A stretch of 48,011 bases of DNA from an uncultured Bacteroidota bacterium. GTDB lineage: Bacteria; Bacteroidota; Bacteroidia; Flavobacteriales_F; PHOS-HE28. Location of the stretch: positions 2,647 through 50,657 of the forward strand of contig CADEDY010000027.1 in assembly GCA_902826215.1 (NCBI GenBank), read 5' to 3'. How positions within the stretch are numbered: the stretch's first letter is position 1; each line of letters starts with the position of its first letter. The position numbers were made by a program, and so were the translations under genes. The notes below the pieces were generated by a model, which saw only the letters and a list, made by a program, of their open reading frames with translations, did no database searches and was not told the origin of the DNA. Shown piece by piece: positions 34,807-43,785 of this stretch.

Positions 34807-35841
34807 TCATGTCCTTGCCGAACGTTGACGTAGCAGATGATCCATCAGAACGATACAAGCCATGGCTTCTACAATGGGCACGGCGCGCGGCACCACGCAG
34901 GGGTCGTGGCGGCCTTTGGCTTGCAGCGTCACCGTGGCGCCGGTACGGTCGGTGGTTTCTTGGGCCTGGGCAATGGTGGCGGTCGGTTTGAAGGCCACAT
35001 CGAAGTGGATGGCCTCGCCGGTGCTGATGCCACCGAGGATGCCGCCTTGGGAACGTTTGTTGTGCTCCGAGCCACGCAGGGCCGATGCTTCGAAACCGCT
35101 GCCGACCTGAAAGCCTTTGGCCGCATTGATGCCCAGCATCGCCTTGGCGAGGTCGGCCTCCAACTTGTCGAAGACCGGCTCCCCCAGTCCGGCGGGGGTG
35201 CCTTGGATACTGCAACTGACCACCCCACCCACGCTATCGCCTTGGGCGCGGACCTCTTCTATCAGCGCCGTCATGGCCGCTGCGGCACCGGGGTCGGCGC
35301 AACGTACCGGGTTGTCCCATACGGTGGCGAGATCGAGCTTGGCGGGATCGGCCTTCACCGCTCCTACGGCACTGACGTATGCACTTACTTCAATGCCCGC
35401 CGCCGAAAGGAACTGCCGGGCGATGGCACCGGCCACCACCACAGAAGCCGTGGTGCGCGCACTGCTGCGGCCGCCACCGCGGTGGTCGCGCAGCCCGAAC
35501 TTATCCTCCCAGGTCTTGTCCGCATGGCCGGGACGGTACATGTCCTTCAGTTTGTCGTAGTCGCCGCCCTTGGCATCGGCGTTCGGGATCAGGAAGCCGA
35601 TGGGTGTGCCCAAGGTGATGCCCTCATGCACGCCACTCAGCAACTCCACTCGATCCGCCTCGTTCCGTGTCGTGCCCAGCGGTGTGCTCCCCGGACGCCG
35701 ACGATCCAACTCGCGCTGCACCGCTTCCAGGTCCAGTTCCAAACCGGCCGGACAGCCATCCACCACGCCACCAATGGCGGGGCCATGGCTTTCGCCGAAG
35801 CTGGTGAGCCGAAAGAGTTGACCGATGGTGTTGCCGCGCAT
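34807..35841 (-). CDS. aroC: Chorismate synthase
   Basis: The 344-residue enzyme converts 5-enolpyruvylshikimate-3-phosphate to chorismate with reduced FMN, the last common step of aromatic amino acid synthesis. Conserved blocks are in place: GESHGPAIGGVVDGCPAG near the N-terminus, GTPIGFLIPNAD, RDHRGGGRSSARTTASVV, GSGFEASALRGSEHNK and GGILGGISTGEAIHF. The length is slightly short of the usual ~350-360 but no motif is missing. The promoter box lies only 9 nt upstream of ATG 35841. It is divergent from hutI across 95 bp. Confidence 0.97.
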   Translation of the reverse strand: MRGNTIGQLFRLTSFGESHGPAIGGVVDGCPAGLELDLEAVQRELDRRRPGSTPLGTTRNEADRVELLSGVHEGITLGTPIGFLIPNADAKGGDYDKLKDMYRPGHADKTWEDKFGLRDHRGGGRSSARTTASVVVAGAIARQFLSAAGIEVSAYVSAVGAVKADPAKLDLATVWDNPVRCADPGAAAAMTALIEEVRAQGDSVGGVVSCSIQGTPAGLGEPVFDKLEADLAKAMLGINAAKGFQVGSGFEASALRGSEHNKRSQGGILGGISTGEAIHFDVAFKPTATIAQAQETTDRTGATVTLQAKGRHDPCVVPRAVPIVEAMACIVLMDHLLRQRSART

Positions 35842-35850
35842 GGTAGTGGG

Positions 35851-35858
35851 CGAAGGTA
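35851..35858 (-). promoter_or_regulatory. Variant -7 box for aroC
   Basis: The minus strand reads TACCTTCG followed by CCCAC and ends 9 nt before ATG 35841, fitting TAnnTTYG. Confidence 0.5.
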
Positions 35859-35921
35859 ATTGGAGGGCCGGACACGGATCGGTGCTTACAAGATCACTTC
35901 CGAACCAAGGCCGATAGGGCC

Positions 35922-35929
35922 TTTCTTTG
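35922..35929 (+). promoter_or_regulatory. -7 box for hutI
   Basis: TTTCTTTG followed by CC has one mismatch from TAnnTTTG and ends 7 nt before ATG 35937. Confidence 0.45.
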
Positions 35930-35936
35930 CCTACCG

Positions 35937-37205
35937 ATGCGTGGCCTGCTGATCAAGAACGCCAAAGCCATATATGGCCTTCGACCTGCTGGCCAGAACA
36001 CGGTCAACGGCCGTGCCATGGCCGAGCTGCCCGCGATCCACGATGCCTGGTTGACCGCAGAAGATGGCCTCATCACCGCCTTCGGACCGATGGCCGACCT
36101 GCCCGGTATCACGGACTGGTCGGGGCTTACCGTGATCGACGCAACAGGCCGCTTCGTTCTGCCCGGCTGGTGCGACCCGCATACCCACAGCATTTTCGCG
36201 GCACCGCGCGAAGAGGAGTTCGTGGACAAGATCAACGGGCTCAGCTACCAGGAGATCGCTGCGCGCGGCGGCGGTATCCTCAACAGTGCGATGAAGCTTC
36301 GGGCGATGGCTGAGGAGGAGTTGTTCGCGAAGGCCAAGGCGCGTGTCGAGGCGATGATGCACCAAGGCACGGTGGCTTTGGAGATCAAGAGCGGTTATGG
36401 GCTTTCGCTGGACAGCGAATTGAAGATGCTCCGGATCGCGAAGCGCTTGAAGGAGGTGCTTCCGGTGCGGATGAAGACCACCTTGCTGGCGGCCCATGCC
36501 CTGCCACCGGAGTTCAAGGCCGATCGAACCGCGTACCTCGACCTGATCTGCGAACAGCTGATCCCGCAAGTGGCGAAGGAAGAACTGGCCGACTACGTGG
36601 ATGTGTTCTGCGAGACGAACTACTTCACGGTACCGGAAATGGAGCGCGTGCTGGTGGCCGGCGCTGCACATGGTCTTCGGGGCAAGGTGCACGTCAACCA
36701 ATTCACCAGCATAGGTGGCATACAAGCAGCCGTGAAGCATGGCGCTTTGAGCGTGGATCACTTGGAAGTGATGGAACCGGCGGACATCGAAGCGCTCGCT
36801 GGCTCCGGTACCATACCGACGCTGCTTCCCTCCTGCTCGTTCTTCCTGCGCATCCCGTACGGCCCGGCTCGACAGCTCATGGAGCGTGACCTTCCCGTTG
36901 CGCTGGCGACGGACCACAACCCCGGCACGACGCCGAGCGGCAACATGAACTTCGTGCTCTCGCTGGCGTGCATCCAGATGCGCATGTTGCCCGAGGAGGC
37001 CATCAACGCCATGACCATGAACAGCGCTGCTGCCATGGAAGTGAGCGACGAACTGGGGTCCATCACCGTGGGGAAACGCGCCAGCCTCATCATCACCAAG
37101 GAAGTACCTTCGCTCGCCTACCTGCCCTACGCATTCGGTAGCGACCACATCGACACCGTGCTCATCGATGGAACACCCGTCCGGTCCGGATCAGTCCTCG
37201 CCTGA
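35937..37205 (+). CDS. hutI: Imidazolonepropionase
   Basis: The 422-residue amidohydrolase hydrolyses imidazolonepropionate to formiminoglutamate in histidine degradation. The metal site and specificity motifs are visible: CDPHTHSIFAAPREEEF (HxH pair), EIKSGYGLSLDSE, LAAHALPPE, KVHVNQF and ATDHNPGTTPSGNM. It is cytoplasmic. The CPBP protease gene begins inside its 3' end (38-bp overlap) and ftcD follows 70 bp after that, so HutI and FtcD, consecutive enzymes in the pathway, are close together. hutH and hutU are not in the window. Confidence 0.96.
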   Translation: MRGLLIKNAKAIYGLRPAGQNTVNGRAMAELPAIHDAWLTAEDGLITAFGPMADLPGITDWSGLTVIDATGRFVLPGWCDPHTHSIFAAPREEEFVDKINGLSYQEIAARGGGILNSAMKLRAMAEEELFAKAKARVEAMMHQGTVALEIKSGYGLSLDSELKMLRIAKRLKEVLPVRMKTTLLAAHALPPEFKADRTAYLDLICEQLIPQVAKEELADYVDVFCETNYFTVPEMERVLVAGAAHGLRGKVHVNQFTSIGGIQAAVKHGALSVDHLEVMEPADIEALAGSGTIPTLLPSCSFFLRIPYGPARQLMERDLPVALATDHNPGTTPSGNMNFVLSLACIQMRMLPEEAINAMTMNSAAAMEVSDELGSITVGKRASLIITKEVPSLAYLPYAFGSDHIDTVLIDGTPVRSGSVLA

Positions 37206-37959
37206 GGGTTTCCAACCCACGTACGTCCGCCCGCCCGGGTTGGAGTTCGCCATGGGTGTGGCGCTCTTCGGCGTGGTCATCCTCATCTTCTTCCTCATCC
37301 AGTCCACCGTGTTCATCAACGGGGTGTTCCAGCGTTCGCCGGAGTTGAAGGCCGAGGGCTTCTCGTTGAGCCTGCTCGATGATGAGCGCATGACGACCCG
37401 GATGAACGAGTTGGTCTTCAACGGCGATCTGGTCGCCCAAGAAGCACTCTGGAGCGGTGCGGTCTGCATCGTGCTCATCGTCGGTGTGGTGCGCTGGTGG
37501 AAGCGGAAGCAAACGGCGTTCTTCCTCGGGCTGAAACCACCGCCTTGGAAACAGTTGGTCCTTTGGCTCGGCGTGTTCTTCTTGTTGGGGGTGTTCATCG
37601 AAGGGTTGGCCCAATGGGTGCCTGCGTTCCGAACGGATTTCATGGCCAAGGTGATCGCGAGCACCACCAATTTGTTCTGGCTCTATCTGGGTGTCGGCGT
37701 GATCGCCCCCGTGTTCGAGGAGTTCCTGTTGCGGGGTCTTCTCTTCGGTTCGATACGGCACATGTTCGATGAGCATGCAACGGTGGCCCTGACCGCCGGT
37801 GTGTTCACCTTGATGCACATGCAGTACGATCCCGCCGTGATGCTGCTGATCCTACCCATGGGCATCGTTCTCGGCTATGCACGCTCCCGCAGCGGTTCCA
37901 TCTGGGTGCCGATCGTTCTGCACATGCTGAACAATCTGGTGAGCGTCGTCGCGCCTTGA
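37168..37959 (+). CDS. CPBP family intramembrane metalloprotease
   Basis: The 263-residue protein has about six to eight TM helices and the three CPBP (Rce1/Abi) motifs. These are EEFLLRG with Glu184-Glu185 and Arg189, FTLMHMQ with His217, and HMLNNL with His252 and Asn256. Members are glutamate-type intramembrane endopeptidases; the substrate here is unknown. ATG 37168 overlaps hutI by 38 bp in another frame. A later ATG near 37252 would remove a polar N-terminus but keep all motifs. Its location between two histidine-catabolic genes has no obvious functional explanation. Confidence 0.87.
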   Translation: MEHPSGPDQSSPEGFQPTYVRPPGLEFAMGVALFGVVILIFFLIQSTVFINGVFQRSPELKAEGFSLSLLDDERMTTRMNELVFNGDLVAQEALWSGAVCIVLIVGVVRWWKRKQTAFFLGLKPPPWKQLVLWLGVFFLLGVFIEGLAQWVPAFRTDFMAKVIASTTNLFWLYLGVGVIAPVFEEFLLRGLLFGSIRHMFDEHATVALTAGVFTLMHMQYDPAVMLLILPMGIVLGYARSRSGSIWVPIVLHMLNNLVSVVAP

Positions 37960-38002
37960 TGCTCCCGTGATCAGCGCGACCGGGACACCGCGCGTTGAAC
38001 GC

Positions 38003-38010
38003 TAGCTTTG
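38003..38010 (+). promoter_or_regulatory. -7 box for ftcD
   Basis: TAGCTTTG followed by CGGCCC is an exact TAnnTTTG match, 19 nt before ATG 38030. ftcD may therefore be transcribed apart from hutI. Confidence 0.6.
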
Positions 38011-38029
38011 CGGCCCAATTCCTTACAGC

Positions 38030-39724
38030 ATGCAGCGCCGTTTGATCGAATGCGTACCCAACATCAGCGAGGGTCGCGACCGTGTGAAGATCGATGCCAT
38101 CACCGCGGTGGTGGAAACCGTTGAAGGCGTGCGCCTTTTGGACGTGGATCCGGGGAATGCGACCAACCGCACCGTGATCACCCTCGTGGGCGAACCGGAA
38201 CCGGTCTGTGAGGCGGCCTTCCGATTGATGAAGAAGGCCCAGGAGCTCATCGACATGCGTACCCACAAAGGCGAGCATCCGCGCTTCGGTGCAACGGATG
38301 TGTGTCCGTTGGTACCGATCAGTGGCATCAGCATGGAAGAGACCGCTGCCTTCGCCCGCAAACTGGCAGAACGGGTCGGCAAGGAATTGTCGATCCCGGT
38401 GTATTGCTATGAGGCCGCGGCCAGTGAGGAGAAGCGTCGCAACTTGGCCAACAACCGCAGCGGCGAATACGAAGGGCTTCCCAAGAAGCTGAAGGATGCC
38501 GCGTGGAAACCCGATTTCGGTCCGGCTGAATTCACGGAAAGCGTGACCAAGAGCGGTGCCACGGCCATTGGTGCCCGCAACTTCCTCGTGGCCTACAATG
38601 TGAACCTGAACACGACCAGCACGCGCCGAGCCAACGCCATCGCGTTCGACATCCGTGAGGCCGGCCGCGTGCTCCGCGAAGGCGACCCACTGACCGGCAA
38701 GCCCATTCTGGATGCCAATGGTGAGCCCCAGAAGGTGCCCGGTAAGCTCAAGGCGGTGAAGGGCATCGGCTGGTTCATCGAGGAATATGGCATTGCACAG
38801 CTCTCGCTGAACCTTACGGATATCACCATTACTCCGGTCCACACGGCCTTTGATGAAGCATGCAAGAGTGCGGCGGAGCGCGGCATCCGGGTCACGGGAA
38901 GTGAATTGGTGGGGTTGATCCCCAAACAGTCCCTGTTGGACGCTGCCGACTTCTTCCTGGCACGTCAAGAACGGAGCCTCGGCATCAGCGAACGCGAGAA
39001 GATCAAGATCGCGGTGAAGTCGTTGGGGCTGGATGACCTCGGGCCTTTTGATCCTCAAAAGAAGGTGATCGAGTACATGCTGGAGGAGCCGAATGCCGAG
39101 CGACTGGTGCGCATGGACCTGAAGCGCTTCAGCGAAGAAACGGCCAGTGAAAGTCCTGCACCCGGCGGTGGATCCGTGGCCGCGTACGTCGGTGCGCTCG
39201 GCGTGGCGCTGGGCACCATGGTCGCCAACCTGAGTGCGCACAAACGCGGTTGGGACGAGCGTTGGGAGGAATTCAGCCAGTGGGCGGTGAAGGGCGAGAA
39301 GCTCCGGAACGAACTCTTGTTCCTCGTGGATGAGGATACCCGCTCCTTCGATCGGATCATGTCCGCGATGGGCCTCCCGAAGGGTTCCGACGAAGAGAAG
39401 AACGCTCGCAAAGCAGCCATCACGGCAGCAACCAAAGGCGCTATCGAAGCACCCTTGCGCACCATGGAAGTGTGCGTGGCCAGCATGGAATTGATGCAAG
39501 CCATGGCCGAACAAGGGCTCAAAGCCAGTGTCAGCGATGCGGGTGTGGGAGCCCTTTGCGCGCGTACCGGAGCCATCGGCGCCTACCTCAATGTGAAGAT
39601 CAATTGTGCCGGGCTGGAGGACGAGGCGTACAAGGTGGATGTGATCGCCAAGGCCGAAGAATTGAAGAAGACCGCTGAGAAACTCGAGTCCGAAGTGATG
39701 GCGATCACCCTCGCGAAGGTGTGA
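38030..39724 (+). CDS. ftcD: Bifunctional glutamate formimidoyltransferase / formimidotetrahydrofolate cyclodeaminase
   Basis: The 564-residue fusion transfers the formimino group of formiminoglutamate to tetrahydrofolate and then releases ammonia. Domain order is FTCD_N (~1-180, with IECVPNISEGRD, LLDVDPGNATNRT and GEHPRFGATDVCPLVP), FTCD middle (~181-330, with GARNFLVAYNVNL) and cyclodeaminase (~365-560, with SPAPGGGSVAAYVGALG and the SDAGVGA turn). The length matches the vertebrate-type fusion, which is common in Bacteroidota. It follows hutI and the CPBP gene and lets histidine carbon enter the folate pool. The cyclodeaminase also returns ammonium, fitting the nitrogen theme of the window. 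Confidence 0.95.
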   Translation: MQRRLIECVPNISEGRDRVKIDAITAVVETVEGVRLLDVDPGNATNRTVITLVGEPEPVCEAAFRLMKKAQELIDMRTHKGEHPRFGATDVCPLVPISGISMEETAAFARKLAERVGKELSIPVYCYEAAASEEKRRNLANNRSGEYEGLPKKLKDAAWKPDFGPAEFTESVTKSGATAIGARNFLVAYNVNLNTTSTRRANAIAFDIREAGRVLREGDPLTGKPILDANGEPQKVPGKLKAVKGIGWFIEEYGIAQLSLNLTDITITPVHTAFDEACKSAAERGIRVTGSELVGLIPKQSLLDAADFFLARQERSLGISEREKIKIAVKSLGLDDLGPFDPQKKVIEYMLEEPNAERLVRMDLKRFSEETASESPAPGGGSVAAYVGALGVALGTMVANLSAHKRGWDERWEEFSQWAVKGEKLRNELLFLVDEDTRSFDRIMSAMGLPKGSDEEKNARKAAITAATKGAIEAPLRTMEVCVASMELMQAMAEQGLKASVSDAGVGALCARTGAIGAYLNVKINCAGLEDEAYKVDVIAKAEELKKTAEKLESEVMAITLAKV

Positions 39725-39811
39725 CCGACAACACTGGGGGCGACTTCAGCGTATAATTGAAGCACATGCGTTGCCAAGCAGGCATGTGGTCGACCTTGGA
39801 TCGCTGAAAAC

Positions 39812-42196
39812 GTGGGAGCCCGCAGCACATACCGCCAACTGAGCCGGAGGATATTGTTCTTCTTCCCCTTCCAGTTGTTGGTGCTCCACCTGAAGAAGAA
39901 CCACTTGCTCCTCTTCACGTGGTTGCTGCTCTTCGGCTACATCACCGAGAGCATCGGCGTGAAGTACGGCATCCCCTACTTGTTCCTCTATCCGGAGTAC
40001 TTCGGGGACGTTGGCTTCCTTTCCTATGCCATCACCGGCTTTGCGTTGGGGGGCTTCATCACGGCCTTCAACCTGTACAGCTACGCCATGCACGGGTACC
40101 GCTTCCCGTTCATCGCCACCATCGCGCGCCCCTTCCTCAAGTTCAACATCAACAATGCGGTGATACCGGGCCTGTTCGTGGTCACCTTCCTGTGGTGCTC
40201 GGGGCAATTCCAGTACAGCAAGGAGTTGACGCCCTTCTACTTGGTCCTCTGGCACCTGAGCGGGTTCCTCTTCGGGATCTTGCTTTTCCTGGCGCTGGCG
40301 TTGTTGTATTTCACCCGCACCAACACGGACATCATCAAGATGCTCGGGTCCGAGCCGGAAGCGTTCCGCCCCATGGAGCCCTTGGTGGATATCATCGGTC
40401 CGAAACCGGATGCTGCACCGCATGGTCGCGTGGAGAAGCGCAAGGCTTCCCGTTGGCTTCGTCGCCAACAACGCTCGGAGAAGTGGCGGGTGGAAACCTA
40501 CCTGACACCTCGGCTGAAGATCATGTTGGCGCGTAGCAGTGCCCATTACGACAAGGAACTGTTACGCGATGTGCTCTGGCAGAACCATGTGAACGGAGCC
40601 ATCTTCGAGGTGGTGCTCGTTCTGAGCTTCATTGCTCTCGGTGCCTTCAGCGACATTCGCTTCTTTGCCATACCGGCCGGTGCGAGCGTCATTCTCTTCC
40701 TCACCATGTTGCTCATGGTGATCAGTGCGATCTTCAGTTGGCTGCAAGGCTGGACGGGAACCGTGATCATACTCACGGTCATCGGTTTGAATCTGATCAG
40801 TCAAAAGACCGAGCGCTTCTTGTACGACAACCAAGCGTACGGCCTTGACTACACCGTTCCACCTGCAGTGTATGAACGTTCTGTGATCGCGGACATGGCG
40901 AACGATACGGTCGCCGCTGCGCGCGACGCTCGTGCCATGATCGCGACGCTGGAACAATGGCAGCGCGATAATTCAACCTATACAGCCGATGGTGGGAAAC
41001 CACCGATGGTGATCCTGAACACGAGCGGAGGTGGTCTGCGATCCACGCTTTGGACCTTGCATTGTCTGCAATACGCGGATAGTCTGCTTGGAGGAACACT
41101 GATGGAGCGCACCGTGCTGATGACCGGTTCTTCCGGGGGCTTGATCGGCGCGGCCTACTACCGCCAGCTCTACCATCAGCAAGACCTTGGCGAGCAGGTG
41201 GACCCGAACGAGAAAGCGCTCTTGGATGAGGTCGCCACGGATATGCTCAATCCGTTGACCTTCAGTTTCGTCACCAACGACATGTTCGTTCGGTACCGGA
41301 CCGTCAAGGATGGCGATCTGCGCTACACACTTGATCGCGGCTATGCGTTCGAACGGCGACTGAACCAGAGTACACGTGGGGTGCTCGATGTCCGCATGGG
41401 AGACCTCGCCGAAGCGGAACGCGCTGCACAGATCCCCTTGATGGTGATCTCGCCGGTATCGATCAACGATGGGCGAAGGCTGGTGATCGGTTCATTGCCC
41501 ATGGCGTTCTTGACCAATATCGCTCCGGAGAAGAGCGTCAAGAGCATCGGGCAGCCCGAGGCCATTGAATTCCAACGTTTCTTCCGGGATCAGGGCGCTG
41601 CCAATTTGAAGCTCACCAGTGCCCTTCGGATGAACGCTACGTTCCCGTACATCACACCCATTGTCACCCTACCCAGCGAACCCGCCATGCGTGTGATGGA
41701 TGCAGGTTTGCGCGATAACTACGGCTATCGTGCCACGCTTGCTTTCCTGCAGACCTTCCGGGGCTGGATCAAGGAGAACACCAGCGGGGTGGTGATCCTG
41801 CAGTTGCGCGATACACAGAAGGAACTGGAAGTGAAGTCGAGCAGTGGTTCACTGGTGGGTCGGGTTCTTGACCCCATTGGTAGCGTGTACAGCAATGTCG
41901 TTCGCATCCAGGACCAGGACTATGATCTGATGTTGCGCGAAGCCAGCGCGTGGACCGAGTTCCCGCTGGAGGTGATCGACATCCAGCTACGACACGGTGA
42001 CGAAGACCAGATCTCGTTGAGCTGGCACCTTACCGCGCTGGAGCGCAGCCGTGTGCTACGTTCCATCGATTCGGATGAGAATCAAGCTTCCTTCTCTCGG
42101 TTCGAGAAGTTGATCGGGGCTCCGCAAAGCACCGTCAGCCCTGCTGTTGATGGTGACGCACTAGTCCTGGAAGCGGGTCGGGCTCCACAGCGCTGA
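39812..42196 (+). CDS. Patatin-like phospholipase fused to an N-terminal multi-TM domain
   Basis: The start is GTG 39812. The protein has 794 residues. Residues ~15-330 carry about seven TM helices in two groups, separated by a cytoplasmic basic loop near 205-245. A C-terminal patatin-like domain (~395-790) has oxyanion loop SGGGLR (405-410), nucleophile elbow GSSGG (Ser441) and the catalytic Asp in MDAGLRDNYG (Asp630). This predicts a membrane-bound lipid acyl hydrolase. The physiological lipid is unknown. A TATAATTG at 39752-39759 may be its -7 box. The 3' end overlaps the convergent kinase-like gene by 62 bp. The N-terminal membrane part is unlike usual soluble patatins. Confidence 0.83.
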   Translation: MGARSTYRQLSRRILFFFPFQLLVLHLKKNHLLLFTWLLLFGYITESIGVKYGIPYLFLYPEYFGDVGFLSYAITGFALGGFITAFNLYSYAMHGYRFPFIATIARPFLKFNINNAVIPGLFVVTFLWCSGQFQYSKELTPFYLVLWHLSGFLFGILLFLALALLYFTRTNTDIIKMLGSEPEAFRPMEPLVDIIGPKPDAAPHGRVEKRKASRWLRRQQRSEKWRVETYLTPRLKIMLARSSAHYDKELLRDVLWQNHVNGAIFEVVLVLSFIALGAFSDIRFFAIPAGASVILFLTMLLMVISAIFSWLQGWTGTVIILTVIGLNLISQKTERFLYDNQAYGLDYTVPPAVYERSVIADMANDTVAAARDARAMIATLEQWQRDNSTYTADGGKPPMVILNTSGGGLRSTLWTLHCLQYADSLLGGTLMERTVLMTGSSGGLIGAAYYRQLYHQQDLGEQVDPNEKALLDEVATDMLNPLTFSFVTNDMFVRYRTVKDGDLRYTLDRGYAFERRLNQSTRGVLDVRMGDLAEAERAAQIPLMVISPVSINDGRRLVIGSLPMAFLTNIAPEKSVKSIGQPEAIEFQRFFRDQGAANLKLTSALRMNATFPYITPIVTLPSEPAMRVMDAGLRDNYGYRATLAFLQTFRGWIKENTSGVVILQLRDTQKELEVKSSSGSLVGRVLDPIGSVYSNVVRIQDQDYDLMLREASAWTEFPLEVIDIQLRHGDEDQISLSWHLTALERSRVLRSIDSDENQASFSRFEKLIGAPQSTVSPAVDGDALVLEAGRAPQR

Positions 42197-43001
42197 GCGT
42201 CATTCCACGGTCGAGCAGGCATTCCGCCAATAATTCCCGGAACCCGTACGCCACCGAACCGGTGGCGAATACCTCGCGTCGCTGTTCCAAAGTGAAATAG
42301 CGCGTCAGAAGTTCTGCCATGGCATGGAATCGGCCGATCACCAGATCACGGACGTACGGTTGATCCAAATGCTCAGCGAGACGTGCCGTGTACGTGGCCA
42401 AGGCTCGTGCAGGATGCGCCGCGCCGTGTATGCGCTCCAGTTCATCGCTCAGAACAGGGCCTTCGGCACCGAAGAGCGTGAGGTGAAGGGCCTCGGGAAT
42501 GCGACCATAGAATGCATCCTGAAGTAGGCACTTGCCCAGATCGGCACCGCTGCCTTCATCCCCCAAAAGGTAGCCCAACGAGGGCATGGGTCTATGCAGG
42601 TGTCCTCCTTCATAGTAGCCCGCGTTCATGCCTGTGCCGAGGATCAGTACCAGCCCATTCCGTCCCGCGCACACGCCGATCGCCGTGCCCATAAGGTCGG
42701 TGTCGACGGTTACATGGGCGTTGGGCCATATCAACTGGATCGCAGCCGACATGCGTGCCTGGCGAACCTCATTGCCGCACCCGGCCCCGTAGATGTACAC
42801 CTCGGTTGCAGTTGCCGCTTCTGCCCTGACCTTGAAAAGCTCCTGACGTATAGCCTCAGCAAATGCTCCTCCATCCCCGCTCAACGGATTGAAGCCCGGC
42901 CAGCGTTCGCCTTTCGGTGGCCACAACGAATGGCTGGCATCGGTAGAAAGCACAGCCCAACGCGAAGAGGAACCGCCGATCTCACCGATCACCTGAAGCA
43001 T
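42135..43001 (-). CDS. N-acetylglucosamine kinase-like protein (BadF/BadG/BcrA/BcrD ATPase fold)
   Basis: The 288-residue protein has the actin-like ATPase layout used by eukaryotic-type GlcNAc kinases: VIGEIGGSSSRWAVL near the N-terminus, VTVDTDLMGTAIGV, VLILGTGMNAGYY and LGYLLGDEGSGADLGK. ATG 43001 lies 27 bp after the LuxR stop on the same strand. The usual N-terminal phosphate-1 motif DGGGTKT is here GEIGGSSSRW, so the catalytic Asp position is altered and activity should be treated as uncertain. It may act in peptidoglycan amino-sugar recycling. Its 3' end overlaps the patatin gene end. Confidence 0.8.
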   Translation of the reverse strand: MLQVIGEIGGSSSRWAVLSTDASHSLWPPKGERWPGFNPLSGDGGAFAEAIRQELFKVRAEAATATEVYIYGAGCGNEVRQARMSAAIQLIWPNAHVTVDTDLMGTAIGVCAGRNGLVLILGTGMNAGYYEGGHLHRPMPSLGYLLGDEGSGADLGKCLLQDAFYGRIPEALHLTLFGAEGPVLSDELERIHGAAHPARALATYTARLAEHLDQPYVRDLVIGRFHAMAELLTRYFTLEQRREVFATGSVAYGFRELLAECLLDRGMTLSAVEPDPLPGLVRHHQQQG

Positions 43002-43027
43002 GCCACAAGGTATCGGTGTTCCGTCAC

Positions 43028-43708
43028 CTAAACAGTGCTTTCGAAAAGGAACTTATTCGGGCTGATGAAGCCGTTCTTGACGGCATACAGCACAACGGCA
43101 GCGGTATTGTTCACGCCCAATTTCTGCATGATGTTGCGGCGGTGCGCGATCACTGTGTGCGAGCTCAAGTTCAGCTCTTCCGCGATGCGGGTATACGACT
43201 TGCCTTCCGCGATCAAGGTGACCACTTGGCTTTCCCGCTCGCTCAAGGCCACCGGGTCGCACGAGAGCGGTTCCTCCAGGAATTGCTCTACATCGAAGGA
43301 GGCCTTGCGAAGGACGTCAAGCACCTTGCCGCAGAAGAACTTGCTTCCATCGGCCGTCTGCGTCACGGCGTCCTTGATCTCCTGTACATCGCAATCCTTG
43401 CGGATGTAACTGGTCACTCCCGCGCGTATCGCACTCATCAACGCTGCTGTGGAAGGATCCGGCGTGATCGCGATGAAGCGCGTCTTCTTGGATCGCCGCA
43501 AACCGTTCTTTACCGCTTGAGCACCAAAGCCTTCGGCGGTATGGTCGATCAGGACCACGTGCGGGCGATGCCGGACGATCAGCGCTTCCATGGCAATGGG
43601 ATCCCGTGCGACACCAACGACCTCTATCCGCGTCGATCCCTCGAGGATGGTCCTCATGCCGATGAGGGCCAATTCACTGCGATCCGCAAGAAGTGTACGT
43701 ACGATCAT
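43028..43708 (-). CDS. NarL/FixJ-type response regulator
   Basis: The 226-residue protein has a receiver domain (~1-120) with phospho-acceptor Asp55 in VVLIDHT and conserved Lys104 in YIRKD. A LuxR-type HTH (~150-215) contains LSERESQVVTLIAEGKSYTRIAEEL and SSHTVIAHRRNIMQKLGV. In the acidic pocket only Asp9 is present (LLADRSE); the residue after it is Arg, where most receivers have a second acid. That may weaken Mg2+ binding. No sensor kinase gene is adjacent, so it looks like an orphan regulator. It has its own promoter and may be co-transcribed with the kinase-like gene downstream. Confidence 0.9.
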   Translation of the reverse strand: MIVRTLLADRSELALIGMRTILEGSTRIEVVGVARDPIAMEALIVRHRPHVVLIDHTAEGFGAQAVKNGLRRSKKTRFIAITPDPSTAALMSAIRAGVTSYIRKDCDVQEIKDAVTQTADGSKFFCGKVLDVLRKASFDVEQFLEEPLSCDPVALSERESQVVTLIAEGKSYTRIAEELNLSSHTVIAHRRNIMQKLGVNNTAAVVLYAVKNGFISPNKFLFESTV

Positions 43709-43736
43709 TCCTTATTTAGGATCATTCTAGACAAGG

Positions 43737-43744
43737 CAAAAGTA
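43737..43744 (-). promoter_or_regulatory. -7 box for the LuxR-type regulator gene
   Basis: The minus strand reads TACTTTTG followed by CC, an exact TAnnTTTG match. It lies 28 nt before ATG 43708. Confidence 0.6.
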
Positions 43745-43785
43745 CCTTCCATGAATAGCCCGTGCAAAAGGACTTACCATACTTA

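Noticed and set aside
37805..39514. 569-codon open frame antisense to ftcD
   Set aside because: The FtcD frame is intact with all motifs. The antisense product resembles no protein family.
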